A stretch of 64,000 bases of DNA. Origin: an uncultured Thiodictyon sp. Its GTDB lineage: Bacteria > Pseudomonadota > Gammaproteobacteria > Chromatiales > Chromatiaceae. The stretch lies in assembly GCF_903946935.1 (NCBI RefSeq), contig NZ_CAJAXH010000141.1, forward strand, positions 27,356 through 91,355. Direction: 5' to 3'. Positions 45,897 through 53,726 of the stretch are shown one piece after another. The translations under genes were made by a program, and so were the position numbers. The first letter of the stretch is position 1, and each line of letters starts with the position of its first letter. Under the pieces are notes generated by a model, which made no database searches, had not been told where the DNA came from, and saw only the letters and a program-made list of their open reading frames with translations.

Positions 45897-47081
45897 ATGA
45901 TAGACGAACGTCCGAACTTCGATCGACCGCTCGAGCGCGCGGGCAGCGGCTCACTCAAGTGGGACGGGCGCGCCGGTCAGTTCGGCGATGGCGACGTACT
46001 GCCGCTGTGGGTCGCGGATATGGACTTTGCCGCGCCCGCGGCGGTGACACGCGCACTGGTGCAGCGTGCGGCGCATCCGGTCTATGGCTATACACTCTTC
46101 CCGGATGAGCTCTTTGCCGCCATGGCCGATTGGCTGCGCGAGCGGCACGGCTGGGCCATCGAGCGTGAATGGGTGGTGATGGCCCCAGGGGTGGTGCCAT
46201 CGCTGGCCGCGACCGTGCTTGCGCTGACCCAACCGGGGGAGGGCGTCATCGTCCAGCCGCCGGTCTATGCGCCCTTTTACTCGGTGGTGCGGGCCAATGG
46301 CCGGCAGGTGGTGGAAAACCCGCTGCGGATCGGCCCGGACGGCTACACCTTCGACCTGGAACACCTGGAGCGTTGCGCCGCCGCGGGGGCGCGCCTGTTG
46401 CTGCTGTGTTCGCCCCACAACCCGGTGGGCCGGGTGTGGCGAGCGGACGAACTCGAGGGGCTGCTGGACATCGCCTGGCGGCACCGCATGGCGATCCTGT
46501 CCGATGAGATCCATCACGACCTCTGCCTGCCGGGCGCGCGGCACCGCCCGCTGGCCTGTCTCACGGACGACCCCGCCTTGGTGGTGACCGCGCTGGCCCC
46601 GAGCAAGACCTTCAACATCCCGGGGCTGGGATTGTCCGCCCTCATTTGCCCGGACCCGGAGCAGCGCCGCGCCTTGCGCCGGGTCTTCGATACCTTCCAT
46701 GTCAGTGCCAGCAATCCATTCAGCGTCGCCGGCTTCACCGCGGCCTATCGCGCGGGCGGCCCCTGGCTCGATGCCCTGCTGCCGTATCTGCAAGGCAATC
46801 GCGACCTGGCCCTGGACGCGGTCGCGACCGCGCTACCGGGCATCGCCGCGGTGCGTCCCGAGGGGACCTATCTGCTGTGGCTCGACTGCCGTGGCTTGGG
46901 GCTCGACGACGCCGCCCTGCGCCGCTTTTTTGTCGAGCGCGCCGGTCTGGGCCTGAGCCCCGGGACGATTTTCGGCACCGGCGGGGGCGGGCACATGCGG
47001 CTCAATCTGGGCGCGCCGCGGGCGGCGATCGAGCGGGCGCTGGGGCAACTGGCCGCGGCCCTGGCAGCGGCGGGCGCCTGA
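45897..47081 (+). CDS. PatB/MalY-type PLP C-S lyase (cystathionine beta-lyase family)
   Basis: A 394-residue class I/II aminotransferase-fold enzyme that cleaves C-S bonds of cystathionine or cysteine. The start FDRPLERAGSGSLKWDGR and LPLWVADMDFAAPAAV are family signatures. Further elements are PVYGYTLFPDEL, LLCSPHNPVGRVW, ILSDEIHHDL and the PLP lysine in ALAPSKTFNIPGLGLSALI. The ATG at 45897 has GAGAGAGA 8 bases upstream; an ATG at 45873 overlapping the ankyrin stop is the alternative. It precedes the SufS-SufE fusion by 152 bases, suggesting a sulfur-handling pair. Confidence 0.9.
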   Translation: MIDERPNFDRPLERAGSGSLKWDGRAGQFGDGDVLPLWVADMDFAAPAAVTRALVQRAAHPVYGYTLFPDELFAAMADWLRERHGWAIEREWVVMAPGVVPSLAATVLALTQPGEGVIVQPPVYAPFYSVVRANGRQVVENPLRIGPDGYTFDLEHLERCAAAGARLLLLCSPHNPVGRVWRADELEGLLDIAWRHRMAILSDEIHHDLCLPGARHRPLACLTDDPALVVTALAPSKTFNIPGLGLSALICPDPEQRRALRRVFDTFHVSASNPFSVAGFTAAYRAGGPWLDALLPYLQGNRDLALDAVATALPGIAAVRPEGTYLLWLDCRGLGLDDAALRRFFVERAGLGLSPGTIFGTGGGGHMRLNLGAPRAAIERALGQLAAALAAAGA

Positions 47082-47233
47082 TCGGTTGGCGCCGTCCGGC
47101 GACGACGCCTTGAATACACTGCCTCCCGGCTCCCATCTGATACGCTTGGACGCGGCCCGTGCGCGCCCAGACATTGCAGGAGGGCCGACTCCCCAGCGGG
47201 GCGGCGTCCATTTCCATACCAGGCTCAGGACTC

Positions 47234-49024
47234 ATGACAGCGACCCATTTACTCGACCCCGCCGGGCTGCCGCCGCTCGATCCGGCGGCCATCCGCGCCC
47301 AGTTTCCGATCCTGAGCACGGCGGTGCGCGGCCTGCCGCTGGTGTATCTCGACAACGCAGCGAGTTCCCAGAAACCGGATCGGGTGATCGATGCCGTTGC
47401 CGATTACTATCTGAGCCAGCACGCCAACATCCATCGCGGGGCCTATCAACTCTCCCAGAATGCCACCCGGCGCTACGAGGAGGCGCGCGCCACGGTGGCC
47501 GCCTTCATCAACGCCGCCGATGCGGCCGAGTGCATTTTTACGCGCGGGACCACCGAGTCCATCAACCTGGTCGCCGCCGCCTGGGGCCGCGCGAATCTGC
47601 GCCCCAACGATGAGATCGTCCTCTCGGAGCTGGAACACCACTCCAACATCGTCCCCTGGCAGATGATCGCCCAGGCGACCGGGGCGCTGATCCGGGCGAT
47701 CCCGATCGACGACGCGGGCGAGCTGCGGCTGGACGCGTACCGGCGGCTGCTCGGGCCGCGCACCCGCCTGGTGGCGGTCACTGCGGTCTCCAACGCACTG
47801 GGGACCGTCAACCCGGTGGCCGAGATCGTCAAGGCCGCACACCAGGTGGACGCGCTGGTGCTGATCGACGGCGCCCAGTGGGTCGCCCATGGGCCGACCG
47901 ATGTGCAGGCCCTGGATTGCGACTTTTTTGCCTTCTCCGGCCACAAGCTCTATGGGCCGACGGGGATCGGCGTGCTCTACGGCAAGCGGCACCTGCTCGA
48001 GGCGATGCCCCCCTATCAAGGCGGCGGCGACATGATCGAGCGCGTCACCTTTCAGGAGACGACCTACGCCGAGCTTCCTAATAAGTTCGAGGCCGGCACG
48101 CCACACATCGCCGGGGCCATCGGGCTGGCGGCGGCCATCGACTGGCTGGGCGGGGTCGGGCTGGCGCGCGCAGCGGCGCATGAGGCGCTGTTGTTGCGTC
48201 ACGCCACCGAGCGGTTGGCCGCCATCCCCGGGGTGGCGATCAAGGGCACCGCGGCGCACAAGGCCGGCGTCCTGTCCTGGGTCGTGACCGATCCGCCGCT
48301 GGGTACGCTCGACATCGGCACCGGGCTGGATCTGAAGGGCATCTGCATCCGCACCGGTCATCACTGTTGTCAACCGCTGATGGACCGACTGGGGCTGACC
48401 TCGACCGCGCGCGCCTCTTTCGGGGTCTATAACACGATCGAGGAGGTCGACCACCTGGCCGATGAACTGGCCGCGCTCATCGAGGCGGCCCGCGCGGCGG
48501 CGGCCGCGGCCCGGGCGGGCGCGCCGACGCCAACCGCGTCCGCGGGGCCGGTCTATCCGGCGGCGCAGGCGCAATCGCCGGCGGCGGCGGCGGCGGAGAT
48601 CGACGAGCTGTTTGAGCTGCTGCCCGACTGGTCGATGCGCTATCAACAGCTCATGGACCAGGGCGCCCGGCTGCCGACCATGCCCGAGGCCCTCAAGACC
48701 CCGGCCAACCTGGTCTTCGGCTGCCAGAGCCTGGTCCACATGGATGCCCGGGTCCGGCCCGGCACCAGCGATATCATTGAATTTTTGGCCGATAGCGATG
48801 CCTCTATCGTGCGCGGTCTGCTCGCCCTGTTGCAGCAGCTCTTCTCCGGTCAGCGCGCCGCGGCCATCCTGGCCTTCGATATCGAGGCCTTTTTCCACCA
48901 GGTCGGCCTCGACGAACACCTGAGCCTCGGCCGCCGCAATGGCCTGGCGGCCATGGTGCAGCGCCTGCGCCAATTGGCGAGTCAGGTTGAGCAGGCCGAG
49001 CTGACGTTGGAGACGCCGCCCTGA
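47234..49024 (+). CDS. SufS-SufE fusion: cysteine desulfurase plus sulfur acceptor
   Basis: A 596-residue two-domain protein. Residues about 1-415 are a group II cysteine desulfurase (SufS): LVYLDNAASSQKP, NIHRGAYQLSQNATRRYE, PLP Lys238 in FFAFSGHKLYGPTGIGVLYG and the nucleophile Cys378 in IRTGHHCCQPLMDRLG. An Ala-rich linker (about 420-455) leads to a SufE domain (about 457-596) with its acceptor Cys497 in LVFGCQSLVHMDAR. Fusion would hold donor and acceptor in one chain, passing persulfide to Fe-S assembly. The ATG at 47234 has AGGA 3-4 bases upstream. No sufBCD lies in the window. Confidence 0.95.
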   Translation: MTATHLLDPAGLPPLDPAAIRAQFPILSTAVRGLPLVYLDNAASSQKPDRVIDAVADYYLSQHANIHRGAYQLSQNATRRYEEARATVAAFINAADAAECIFTRGTTESINLVAAAWGRANLRPNDEIVLSELEHHSNIVPWQMIAQATGALIRAIPIDDAGELRLDAYRRLLGPRTRLVAVTAVSNALGTVNPVAEIVKAAHQVDALVLIDGAQWVAHGPTDVQALDCDFFAFSGHKLYGPTGIGVLYGKRHLLEAMPPYQGGGDMIERVTFQETTYAELPNKFEAGTPHIAGAIGLAAAIDWLGGVGLARAAAHEALLLRHATERLAAIPGVAIKGTAAHKAGVLSWVVTDPPLGTLDIGTGLDLKGICIRTGHHCCQPLMDRLGLTSTARASFGVYNTIEEVDHLADELAALIEAARAAAAAARAGAPTPTASAGPVYPAAQAQSPAAAAAEIDELFELLPDWSMRYQQLMDQGARLPTMPEALKTPANLVFGCQSLVHMDARVRPGTSDIIEFLADSDASIVRGLLALLQQLFSGQRAAAILAFDIEAFFHQVGLDEHLSLGRRNGLAAMVQRLRQLASQVEQAELTLETPP

Positions 49025-49064
49025 CATCCGCAGCGGAGTTTGGGAGCGAGGGAAAGAGCAGTTG

Positions 49065-49126
49065 TCACGCCAAGGCGCCAAGCTCGCCAAGGCTTTTATT
49101 TCTTGGCGAGCTTGGCGCCTTGGCGT
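49065..49126. repeat. CTTGGCG-heptamer hairpin between convergent genes
   Basis: The left arm (49065-49091) and right arm (49102-49126) are exact inverted complements over 25 bases, built from CGCCAAG / CTTGGCG units and separated by a 10-base T-rich loop (GCTTTTATTT). The element lies between the ends of the SufS-SufE fusion and the ygfX-like gene. It could terminate transcription from both sides. It is followed by CCCGGGTTTAGG, a flank also seen after the copy at 58640. Confidence 0.9.
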
Positions 49127-49176
49127 CAGCAATTCCCGGGTTTAGGTTCACAGTCTCGGCGCTTGGGCACGAGGAA

Positions 49177-49638
49177 TCAGGCCAGCGCGGCATCCTGCTC
49201 CCGTCCAGCCCCTTCGATCCGCAACCGCTGGCGCAGGCGGCGCAGTTGCTCGGTGTCCAGGGCATCGGCAAAGAGCGGCAGCGACCAGCGGCGCCAATGG
49301 CCGCGGCGCAGGTTGAGCACGACCAGCGGCACGCTCACAAAGGTCGATGCGGCCAGGCGCGCATCGATCTGCGCGCCTGAGACCAAGCCGACGGTCCAGG
49401 TGCCGTCGGCCTGCCAGGTGGCTGCGCGGATGGACCAGGGCGCGCGGTGCAGGACCTGGACATAGAGCTGGTAGGCGAGGCTTGCCCCGATGGGGATCAG
49501 GAGCAACAAGGGGCGTGCGCCGGGGAGTCCGAGGATAGCGCCGGCGGCCAACAGGTGGGTGAGTGCGACGAAGGCGGCGAGCCGGCGGGAAACGCCGGGT
49601 TGGATCAGGAGCGGCGGCTGTTCGCGGTGTGAGGCCAT
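49177..49638 (-). CDS. YgfX (CptA)-like membrane protein
   Basis: A 153-residue protein. Two hydrophobic segments lie near residues 18-36 and 42-60 (AAFVALTHLLAAGAILGL and LLLLIPIGASLAYQLYV). A beta-rich C-terminal domain follows, with WQADGTWTVGLVSGAQIDA and LVVLNLRRGHWRRWSLPLF. This architecture and the position just downstream of sdhE match YgfX, reported as partner of SdhE/CptB and once described as a toxin. The match is by layout and the WRRWSLPLF-type motif. It starts 18 bases after sdhE ends. Confidence 0.75.
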   Translation of the reverse strand: MASHREQPPLLIQPGVSRRLAAFVALTHLLAAGAILGLPGARPLLLLIPIGASLAYQLYVQVLHRAPWSIRAATWQADGTWTVGLVSGAQIDARLAASTFVSVPLVVLNLRRGHWRRWSLPLFADALDTEQLRRLRQRLRIEGAGREQDAALA

Positions 49639-49656
49639 GGGCGGCCCGATCCGGGA

Positions 49657-49956
49657 TCAGGACCTGTCGGCCGCGACCACCGCGAGGATGTGCTGGATCA
49701 AATGGTGGAACCGCGGGTCCTCGGGGACCCGGCGTGACATGAACCAGTTGCTGAGATCCTGGTCCTGCTCGCCGAGGAGTGCGACAAACTCGGCGCGGCG
49801 GGCGGGGTCCAGGGCGCGGTAGCCCTCGCTGCGGTCCAGAAAGGGCAGCAGGAGGTGGTCCAGTTCCAGCATCCCGCGGCGGCATTGCCAGCGCAGACGG
49901 CGGATCTCCTCGTCGGTGACGCCGTCCGGGTCTGGGATTAGGGTTGGATCAATCAT
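49657..49956 (-). CDS. sdhE: succinate dehydrogenase flavinylation factor SdhE
   Basis: A 99-residue protein, slightly longer than E. coli SdhE (88). The diagnostic motif is RRLRWQCRRGMLELDHLL (RGMxE region), which contacts SdhA while FAD is attached. Further on are FLDRSEGYRALDPARRAEF and LLGEQDQDLSNWFMSRRVP. It is needed for covalent FAD insertion in SdhA. It lies downstream of sdhB on the same strand, separated by about 178 bases of palindromic repeats. The ATG at 49956 is the family start. Confidence 0.93.
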   Translation of the reverse strand: MIDPTLIPDPDGVTDEEIRRLRWQCRRGMLELDHLLLPFLDRSEGYRALDPARRAEFVALLGEQDQDLSNWFMSRRVPEDPRFHHLIQHILAVVAADRS

Positions 49957-50036
49957 GGTGGGCGATCGGTCAGACGGTGAATGCGGCTGTTGGGGCGTCG
50001 CGCCGGTCGGGCTCGCGACGCGGCGCGTCGCGGGAG

Positions 50037-50127
50037 GCATTCCCACGCAAAGCGTGGGAATGAGGGGGCGCAGAGGGTGGCATTCCGACGCGGAGCGTGG
50101 CGTTCCCACGCAGAGCGTGGGAACGAG
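50037..50127. repeat. array of three GTTCCCACGC-type hairpins in the sdh operon
   Basis: Three palindromic units occur in a row: 50037-50063 (TTCCCACGC-AAA-GCGTGGGAA), 50080-50100 (a diverged copy with CATTCCGACGC) and 50101-50127 (GTTCCCACGC-AGA-GCGTGGGAAC). Units 1 and 3 are perfect hairpins with a 3-base loop. The array sits between sdhB and sdhE and could stop 3' exonucleases or reduce readthrough. The type is familiar as a dispersed repeat in environmental bacteria. Confidence 0.9.
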
Positions 50128-50134
50128 GGTGGCG

Positions 50135-50827
50135 CTAGAGGCCCTTCTCCAACATCAGGTCCTTGATCCGGCCGATGGCGCGGGTGGGGTTCAGGCCCTT
50201 GGGGCAGACCTCGACACAGTTCATGATGGTGTGACAGCGAAACAGCTTGTAGGGGCCGTCCAGCGCGTCGAGGCGCTCATCGGTCGCCTGATCGCGGGTG
50301 TCGGCGAGGAAGCGCCAGGCCTGGAGCAGGGCGGCGGGGCCTAAGAATTTCTCCGGGTTCCACCAGAACGACGGGCAGGCGGTGGAGCAGCAGCCGCACA
50401 GGATGCACTCGTAGAGCCCGTCGAGTTGGTCGCGGTCCTCGGGCGACTGGGCGATCTCGCGTTCGGGCAATGAGTCGGTGCGGATCAGATAGGGCTTGAC
50501 CGCCCGGTATTGCTCGTAGAACAGGGTCATGTCGACCACCAGGTCGCGGATCACCGGGCGCCCCGGGAAGGGCCGCACGGTGATGGGCTCACTCAGTTCG
50601 GCGATGGGGGTGATGCAGGCAAGACAGTTCTTGCCGTTGACATTGACCCCATCCGAGCCGCATACGCCCTCCCCGCAGGAGTGGCGGAAGGCGAAGCTCT
50701 CGTCCTGCTGCTTGATCTCCAGTAGGGCGTCGCGCAGCATCATGCCCTGTACCGGGCGGACCTCGTAGGTCTGCATGCGCGGCTTCTGGTCGACGTCGGG
50801 GTTATAGCGATAAACGCTGATCTTCAT
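50135..50827 (-). CDS. sdhB: succinate dehydrogenase iron-sulfur subunit SdhB
   Basis: A 230-residue subunit carrying three clusters between the flavin and quinone. Cysteines for [2Fe-2S] are in CGEGVCGSDGVNVNGKNCLAC. To stay short, the others are CILCGCCSTACPSFW ([4Fe-4S]) and CHTIMNCVEVCPKGLNP ([3Fe-4S]). All expected cysteines are present. It follows sdhA by 75 bases in the operon sdhC-sdhD-sdhA-sdhB. The enzyme oxidises succinate in the TCA cycle at the inner membrane. Confidence 0.97.
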   Translation of the reverse strand: MKISVYRYNPDVDQKPRMQTYEVRPVQGMMLRDALLEIKQQDESFAFRHSCGEGVCGSDGVNVNGKNCLACITPIAELSEPITVRPFPGRPVIRDLVVDMTLFYEQYRAVKPYLIRTDSLPEREIAQSPEDRDQLDGLYECILCGCCSTACPSFWWNPEKFLGPAALLQAWRFLADTRDQATDERLDALDGPYKLFRCHTIMNCVEVCPKGLNPTRAIGRIKDLMLEKGL

Positions 50828-50902
50828 GTTCTGTACCTAATCTCTTGCTCGGGCACACCGCCGGCGCTGCCGCCGGTGGTGCCGCGCTGATCCACTGGAG
50901 CG

Positions 50903-52666
50903 CTAATACACCCGCTCTTTCGGCGGGAACGACTCGACCGTCAGCGGTTTGGTGCGCACCGGCTTGTAGTCCATGCGGTCCCCGTCGCGATAGTACAGGC
51001 TGTGCTTCATCCAGTTGACGTCGTCGCGCAGCGGATAGTCGGGCCGCGAATGGGCGCCGCGACTCTCCTTGCGGTTGAGTGCGGAAACCGCAATGGCGAG
51101 TCCGACATCGATCAGGTTTTCGAGCTCCAGCGCCTCGATGCGGGCGGTGTTGAAGACCTTGGATTGGTCCGCCAGCCGCGCGTCCTTGAAGCGCTCGCGC
51201 AGTTCGCAGAGCTTCCCGTAGCCCTCGGCCATGACCTCTTCGGTGCGGAACACCCCGGCGTGGTCCTCCATACACTTGCGGAACTCGGCCTTGAGCTGGT
51301 GTGCCGGCACCCCGTCGCCGGTGTACTCCCAGCGCGTGAGACGCGCCATGGCCTGCTCCAGGCTCGCCGGGTCGGTCTCGCGCCGGTGGGGATTGGCGCG
51401 GACATAGTCGATGATGTCCTTACCGGCCAGGCGGCCGAACACCAGGATGTCCAGGAGCGAGTTGCCGCCCAGACGATTGGCCCCGTGGACCGAGGCGCAG
51501 GCACATTCGCCCGCGGCATAGAGTCCGGCGATGACCTCCTCCGAGCCGTATCTGGCCGGCATCACCACCCGCCCGAAGCGGTCGGTGGGGATGCCGCCCA
51601 TCTGGTAGTGGGCGGTCGGGAAGACCGGAATCGGCTCGCGCACCGGATCGGCCCCGGCGAAGATCCGGCTGGACTCGCGGATGCCCGGCAGGCGCTTGTC
51701 GATGACATCGGCCCCCAGGTGATCGAGCTTGAGCAGGACATAATCGGCGTGCTCGCCGGCCCCGCGCCCTTCCTTCACCTCGGTGACGATGGAGCGGGCG
51801 ACCACGTCGCGGCTGGCCAGGTCCTTGGCCCGCGGGGCATAGCGCTCCATGAAGCGCTCCCCGTCCTGATTGACCAGGAAGCCGCCCTCGCCGCGCACCC
51901 CCTCGGTGATCAAGAGTCCCTTACCCGCGATGCCGGTCGGGTGGAACTGGTAGAACTCCATGTCCATCAGTGGAATGCCCGCGCGCAAGGTCATCGCGCA
52001 GCCGTCGCCGGTGTTGATGTGTGCATTGGAGGTGGTGCGGAACACCTGGCCGCAGCCGCCGGTGGCCAGCAGGGTCGCCTTGGCCTCGATCAGGAGCGGC
52101 TCGCCGGTCTCGATCTCCAGCACCAGGGCGCCGCAGATCGTGCCCTCCTTGTCACGGACCAGATCCAGCGCGAAGTATTCGTCAAAGAAGTGGGTCTTGG
52201 CGCGGATGTTCTGCTGATAGAGGGTGTGCAGGATGGCATGACCGGTGCGATCCGCCGCCGCGCAGGTGCGCGCCGCCTGGTCGCCGCCGAAATCCTGGCT
52301 CTGGCCGCCGAAGGCGCGCTGGTAGATCTTGCCGTTGTCGAGCCGCGAGAAGGGCACGCCCGCGTGCTCCAGCTCATAGACAGTCGGGATCGCCTCGCGG
52401 CACATGAATTCGATGGCGTCCTGGTCGCCGAGATAGTCGGAGCCCTTGACCGTGTCAAACATGTGCCAGTGCCAGTTGTCCGGCAGGACATTGGCGAGTG
52501 CCGCGTTGACGCCGCCCTGGGCCGCCACCGTGTGCGAGCGGGTCGGAAAGACCTTGGAGACCACGGCCACGCTGGTCTCGGCGCCCGCGAGTTGCAGTGC
52601 CGCGTTGAGTCCGGCGCCGCCGGCGCCGATGATCAGGGCATCGAAGTGTCTGGTTGGGATGGACAT
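50903..52666 (-). CDS. sdhA: succinate dehydrogenase flavoprotein subunit SdhA
   Basis: A 587-residue catalytic subunit. The N-terminal FAD fold reads DALIIGAGGAGLNAALQLA; the covalent-FAD His is in TRSHTVAAQGGVNAAL. Substrate-site elements include FHPTGIAGKGLLITEGVRGEG, YMERYAPRAKDLASRD-like FMERYAPRAKDLASRDVV, HYQMGGIPTD and GANRLGGNSLLDILVFGR. The length and C terminus (DYKPVRTKPLTVESFPPKER) are standard. It follows sdhD by 7 bases; SdhE encoded downstream should flavinylate it. Confidence 0.97.
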   Translation of the reverse strand: MSIPTRHFDALIIGAGGAGLNAALQLAGAETSVAVVSKVFPTRSHTVAAQGGVNAALANVLPDNWHWHMFDTVKGSDYLGDQDAIEFMCREAIPTVYELEHAGVPFSRLDNGKIYQRAFGGQSQDFGGDQAARTCAAADRTGHAILHTLYQQNIRAKTHFFDEYFALDLVRDKEGTICGALVLEIETGEPLLIEAKATLLATGGCGQVFRTTSNAHINTGDGCAMTLRAGIPLMDMEFYQFHPTGIAGKGLLITEGVRGEGGFLVNQDGERFMERYAPRAKDLASRDVVARSIVTEVKEGRGAGEHADYVLLKLDHLGADVIDKRLPGIRESSRIFAGADPVREPIPVFPTAHYQMGGIPTDRFGRVVMPARYGSEEVIAGLYAAGECACASVHGANRLGGNSLLDILVFGRLAGKDIIDYVRANPHRRETDPASLEQAMARLTRWEYTGDGVPAHQLKAEFRKCMEDHAGVFRTEEVMAEGYGKLCELRERFKDARLADQSKVFNTARIEALELENLIDVGLAIAVSALNRKESRGAHSRPDYPLRDDVNWMKHSLYYRDGDRMDYKPVRTKPLTVESFPPKERVY

Positions 52667-52673
52667 GGATGGA

Positions 52674-53030
52674 TTATCCTGGGATTCCTGCTTTGATGAT
52701 GGCGATGACGATGGCCTTGAAGCCCCACAGCCCGGAGGCCAGGAACAGGAAGGCCACGAGCGCGAGCAGGACGACCCGCACGCCGACGATCTTCACATAG
52801 TCGAGAAACACGTCGCGGATGCCGACCCAGGCATGGAACAGGAGGATCGGGAAGAACAGCAACAGCGCGGCAGTCACCGGGGGGTTGGCCACCCAGGCGC
52901 GCAGCGCCTGGTCGTCCACCGGGGCGTCGAACATGAATTTGATGAACAGATAGGCGATAAAAATCGCGAGATAGACGGCGGTGAGCCGCTGCCCCAACCA
53001 CGCGATGAGGCCGGATGCCTGGCGACTCAT
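52674..53030 (-). CDS. sdhD: succinate dehydrogenase membrane anchor SdhD
   Basis: A 118-residue membrane anchor with three hydrophobic helices, starting SRQASGLIAWLGQRLTAVYL (the QRLTAVYL element is typical). The likely haem-ligand His is in FPILLFHAWVGIRDVFLDYV with the quinone-site Asp/Tyr nearby. Its ATG at 53030 overlaps the sdhC stop by 4 bases, and sdhA starts 7 bases after its own stop, so the operon is tightly packed. Length is normal for the family. Confidence 0.93.
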   Translation of the reverse strand: MSRQASGLIAWLGQRLTAVYLAIFIAYLFIKFMFDAPVDDQALRAWVANPPVTAALLLFFPILLFHAWVGIRDVFLDYVKIVGVRVVLLALVAFLFLASGLWGFKAIVIAIIKAGIPG

Positions 53031-53407
53031 GCTGTCACCTCCCAAATCAGAACCAACCCCAGGGTGAGCACCGCGGCCACCATCACGATCCAGGCGCTGC
53101 GACGCGCCGGTGCCCGGTCGAGCCCAATGCGCAAGTCCAGCAACAGATAGCGAATCCCGGCGAATAAGTGATGGATGACGCTCCAGGCCAGTAAGACGAG
53201 GACCAGGCGGGCCAACCAGTGGTGGAGCAGGGCGGTCGCGGCCGCGAACCCTTGCGGTCCCGAGACGGCCTGGTCGAAGAGGACGGCCCCGACGGGGATG
53301 GCGAGCACCATCAGCACCCCGCTCACGCGGTGGAGGATGGAGACGAAACCGGTGGCGGGGAGCTTGATCCGCCACAGATCCAGAAAAACGGGTCTGGTCG
53401 ATTGCAT
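53027..53407 (-). CDS. sdhC: succinate dehydrogenase cytochrome b556 subunit SdhC
   Basis: A 126-residue membrane subunit. Family features are RPVFLDLWRIKLPATGFVS, split by ILHRVSGVLMVLAIP with the SxxHRxSG quinone/haem element, and HHLFAGIRYLLLDLRIGLD with the second conserved His. Three membrane helices are predicted. The ATG at 53407 has AGGA about 7 bases upstream and heads the sdhCDAB-sdhE-ygfX run. The longer frame to 53560 is not family-like. Confidence 0.95.
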   Translation of the reverse strand: MQSTRPVFLDLWRIKLPATGFVSILHRVSGVLMVLAIPVGAVLFDQAVSGPQGFAAATALLHHWLARLVLVLLAWSVIHHLFAGIRYLLLDLRIGLDRAPARRSAWIVMVAAVLTLGLVLIWEVTA

Positions 53408-53726
53408 GCTTAATCCTGTGTGGATTTGGAAGGCCGCTGCGGGCGGATGGTCTCCCCCGCAACAGCCGCCAGGGGCGGCTGCCGACACGCGCCGGCCCGG
53501 GGGCTCCGGGGTCTTCACGGTGATACCCCGGGCCGCTCCCCCTATTGTGCACTGCAACACTGCCGCGCGTCATCCAGCGGTGTATCAATGGGCTCTATTT
53601 GGGATAGGTGCATGGCCCCGCAACGGTGACCGACGGGGGCTTCTCCGGGGGGCCGCATCTGCCATACTAGGACACCCGACAGACAACGACTTGGGTGCGG
53701 GCATCAGACCCCGGGGAGGCGGGACA
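53408..53726. other. 319-bp divergent region between sdhC and the hybrid kinase gene
   Basis: No gene was seen. The region should hold the promoters of the sdh operon (minus) and of the large hybrid kinase (plus). A perfect 8-base-pair hairpin with a 3-base loop, CAGCCGCC-AGG-GGCGGCTG, occurs at 53463-53481 in the sdh leader or promoter zone. No convincing -35/-10 pair could be assigned on either strand. Confidence 0.5.

Noticed and set aside
47249..49132. 627-codon open frame on the minus strand
   Set aside because: It lies opposite the SufS-SufE fusion in very GC-rich DNA; the residues are His/Arg/Gln-rich shadow sequence with no domain.
49177..49956. CptA/CptB toxin-antitoxin pair
   Set aside because: The small gene is SdhE by its RGM motif and by its place in the sdh operon; an assembly-factor role explains the context better than a toxin-antitoxin system.
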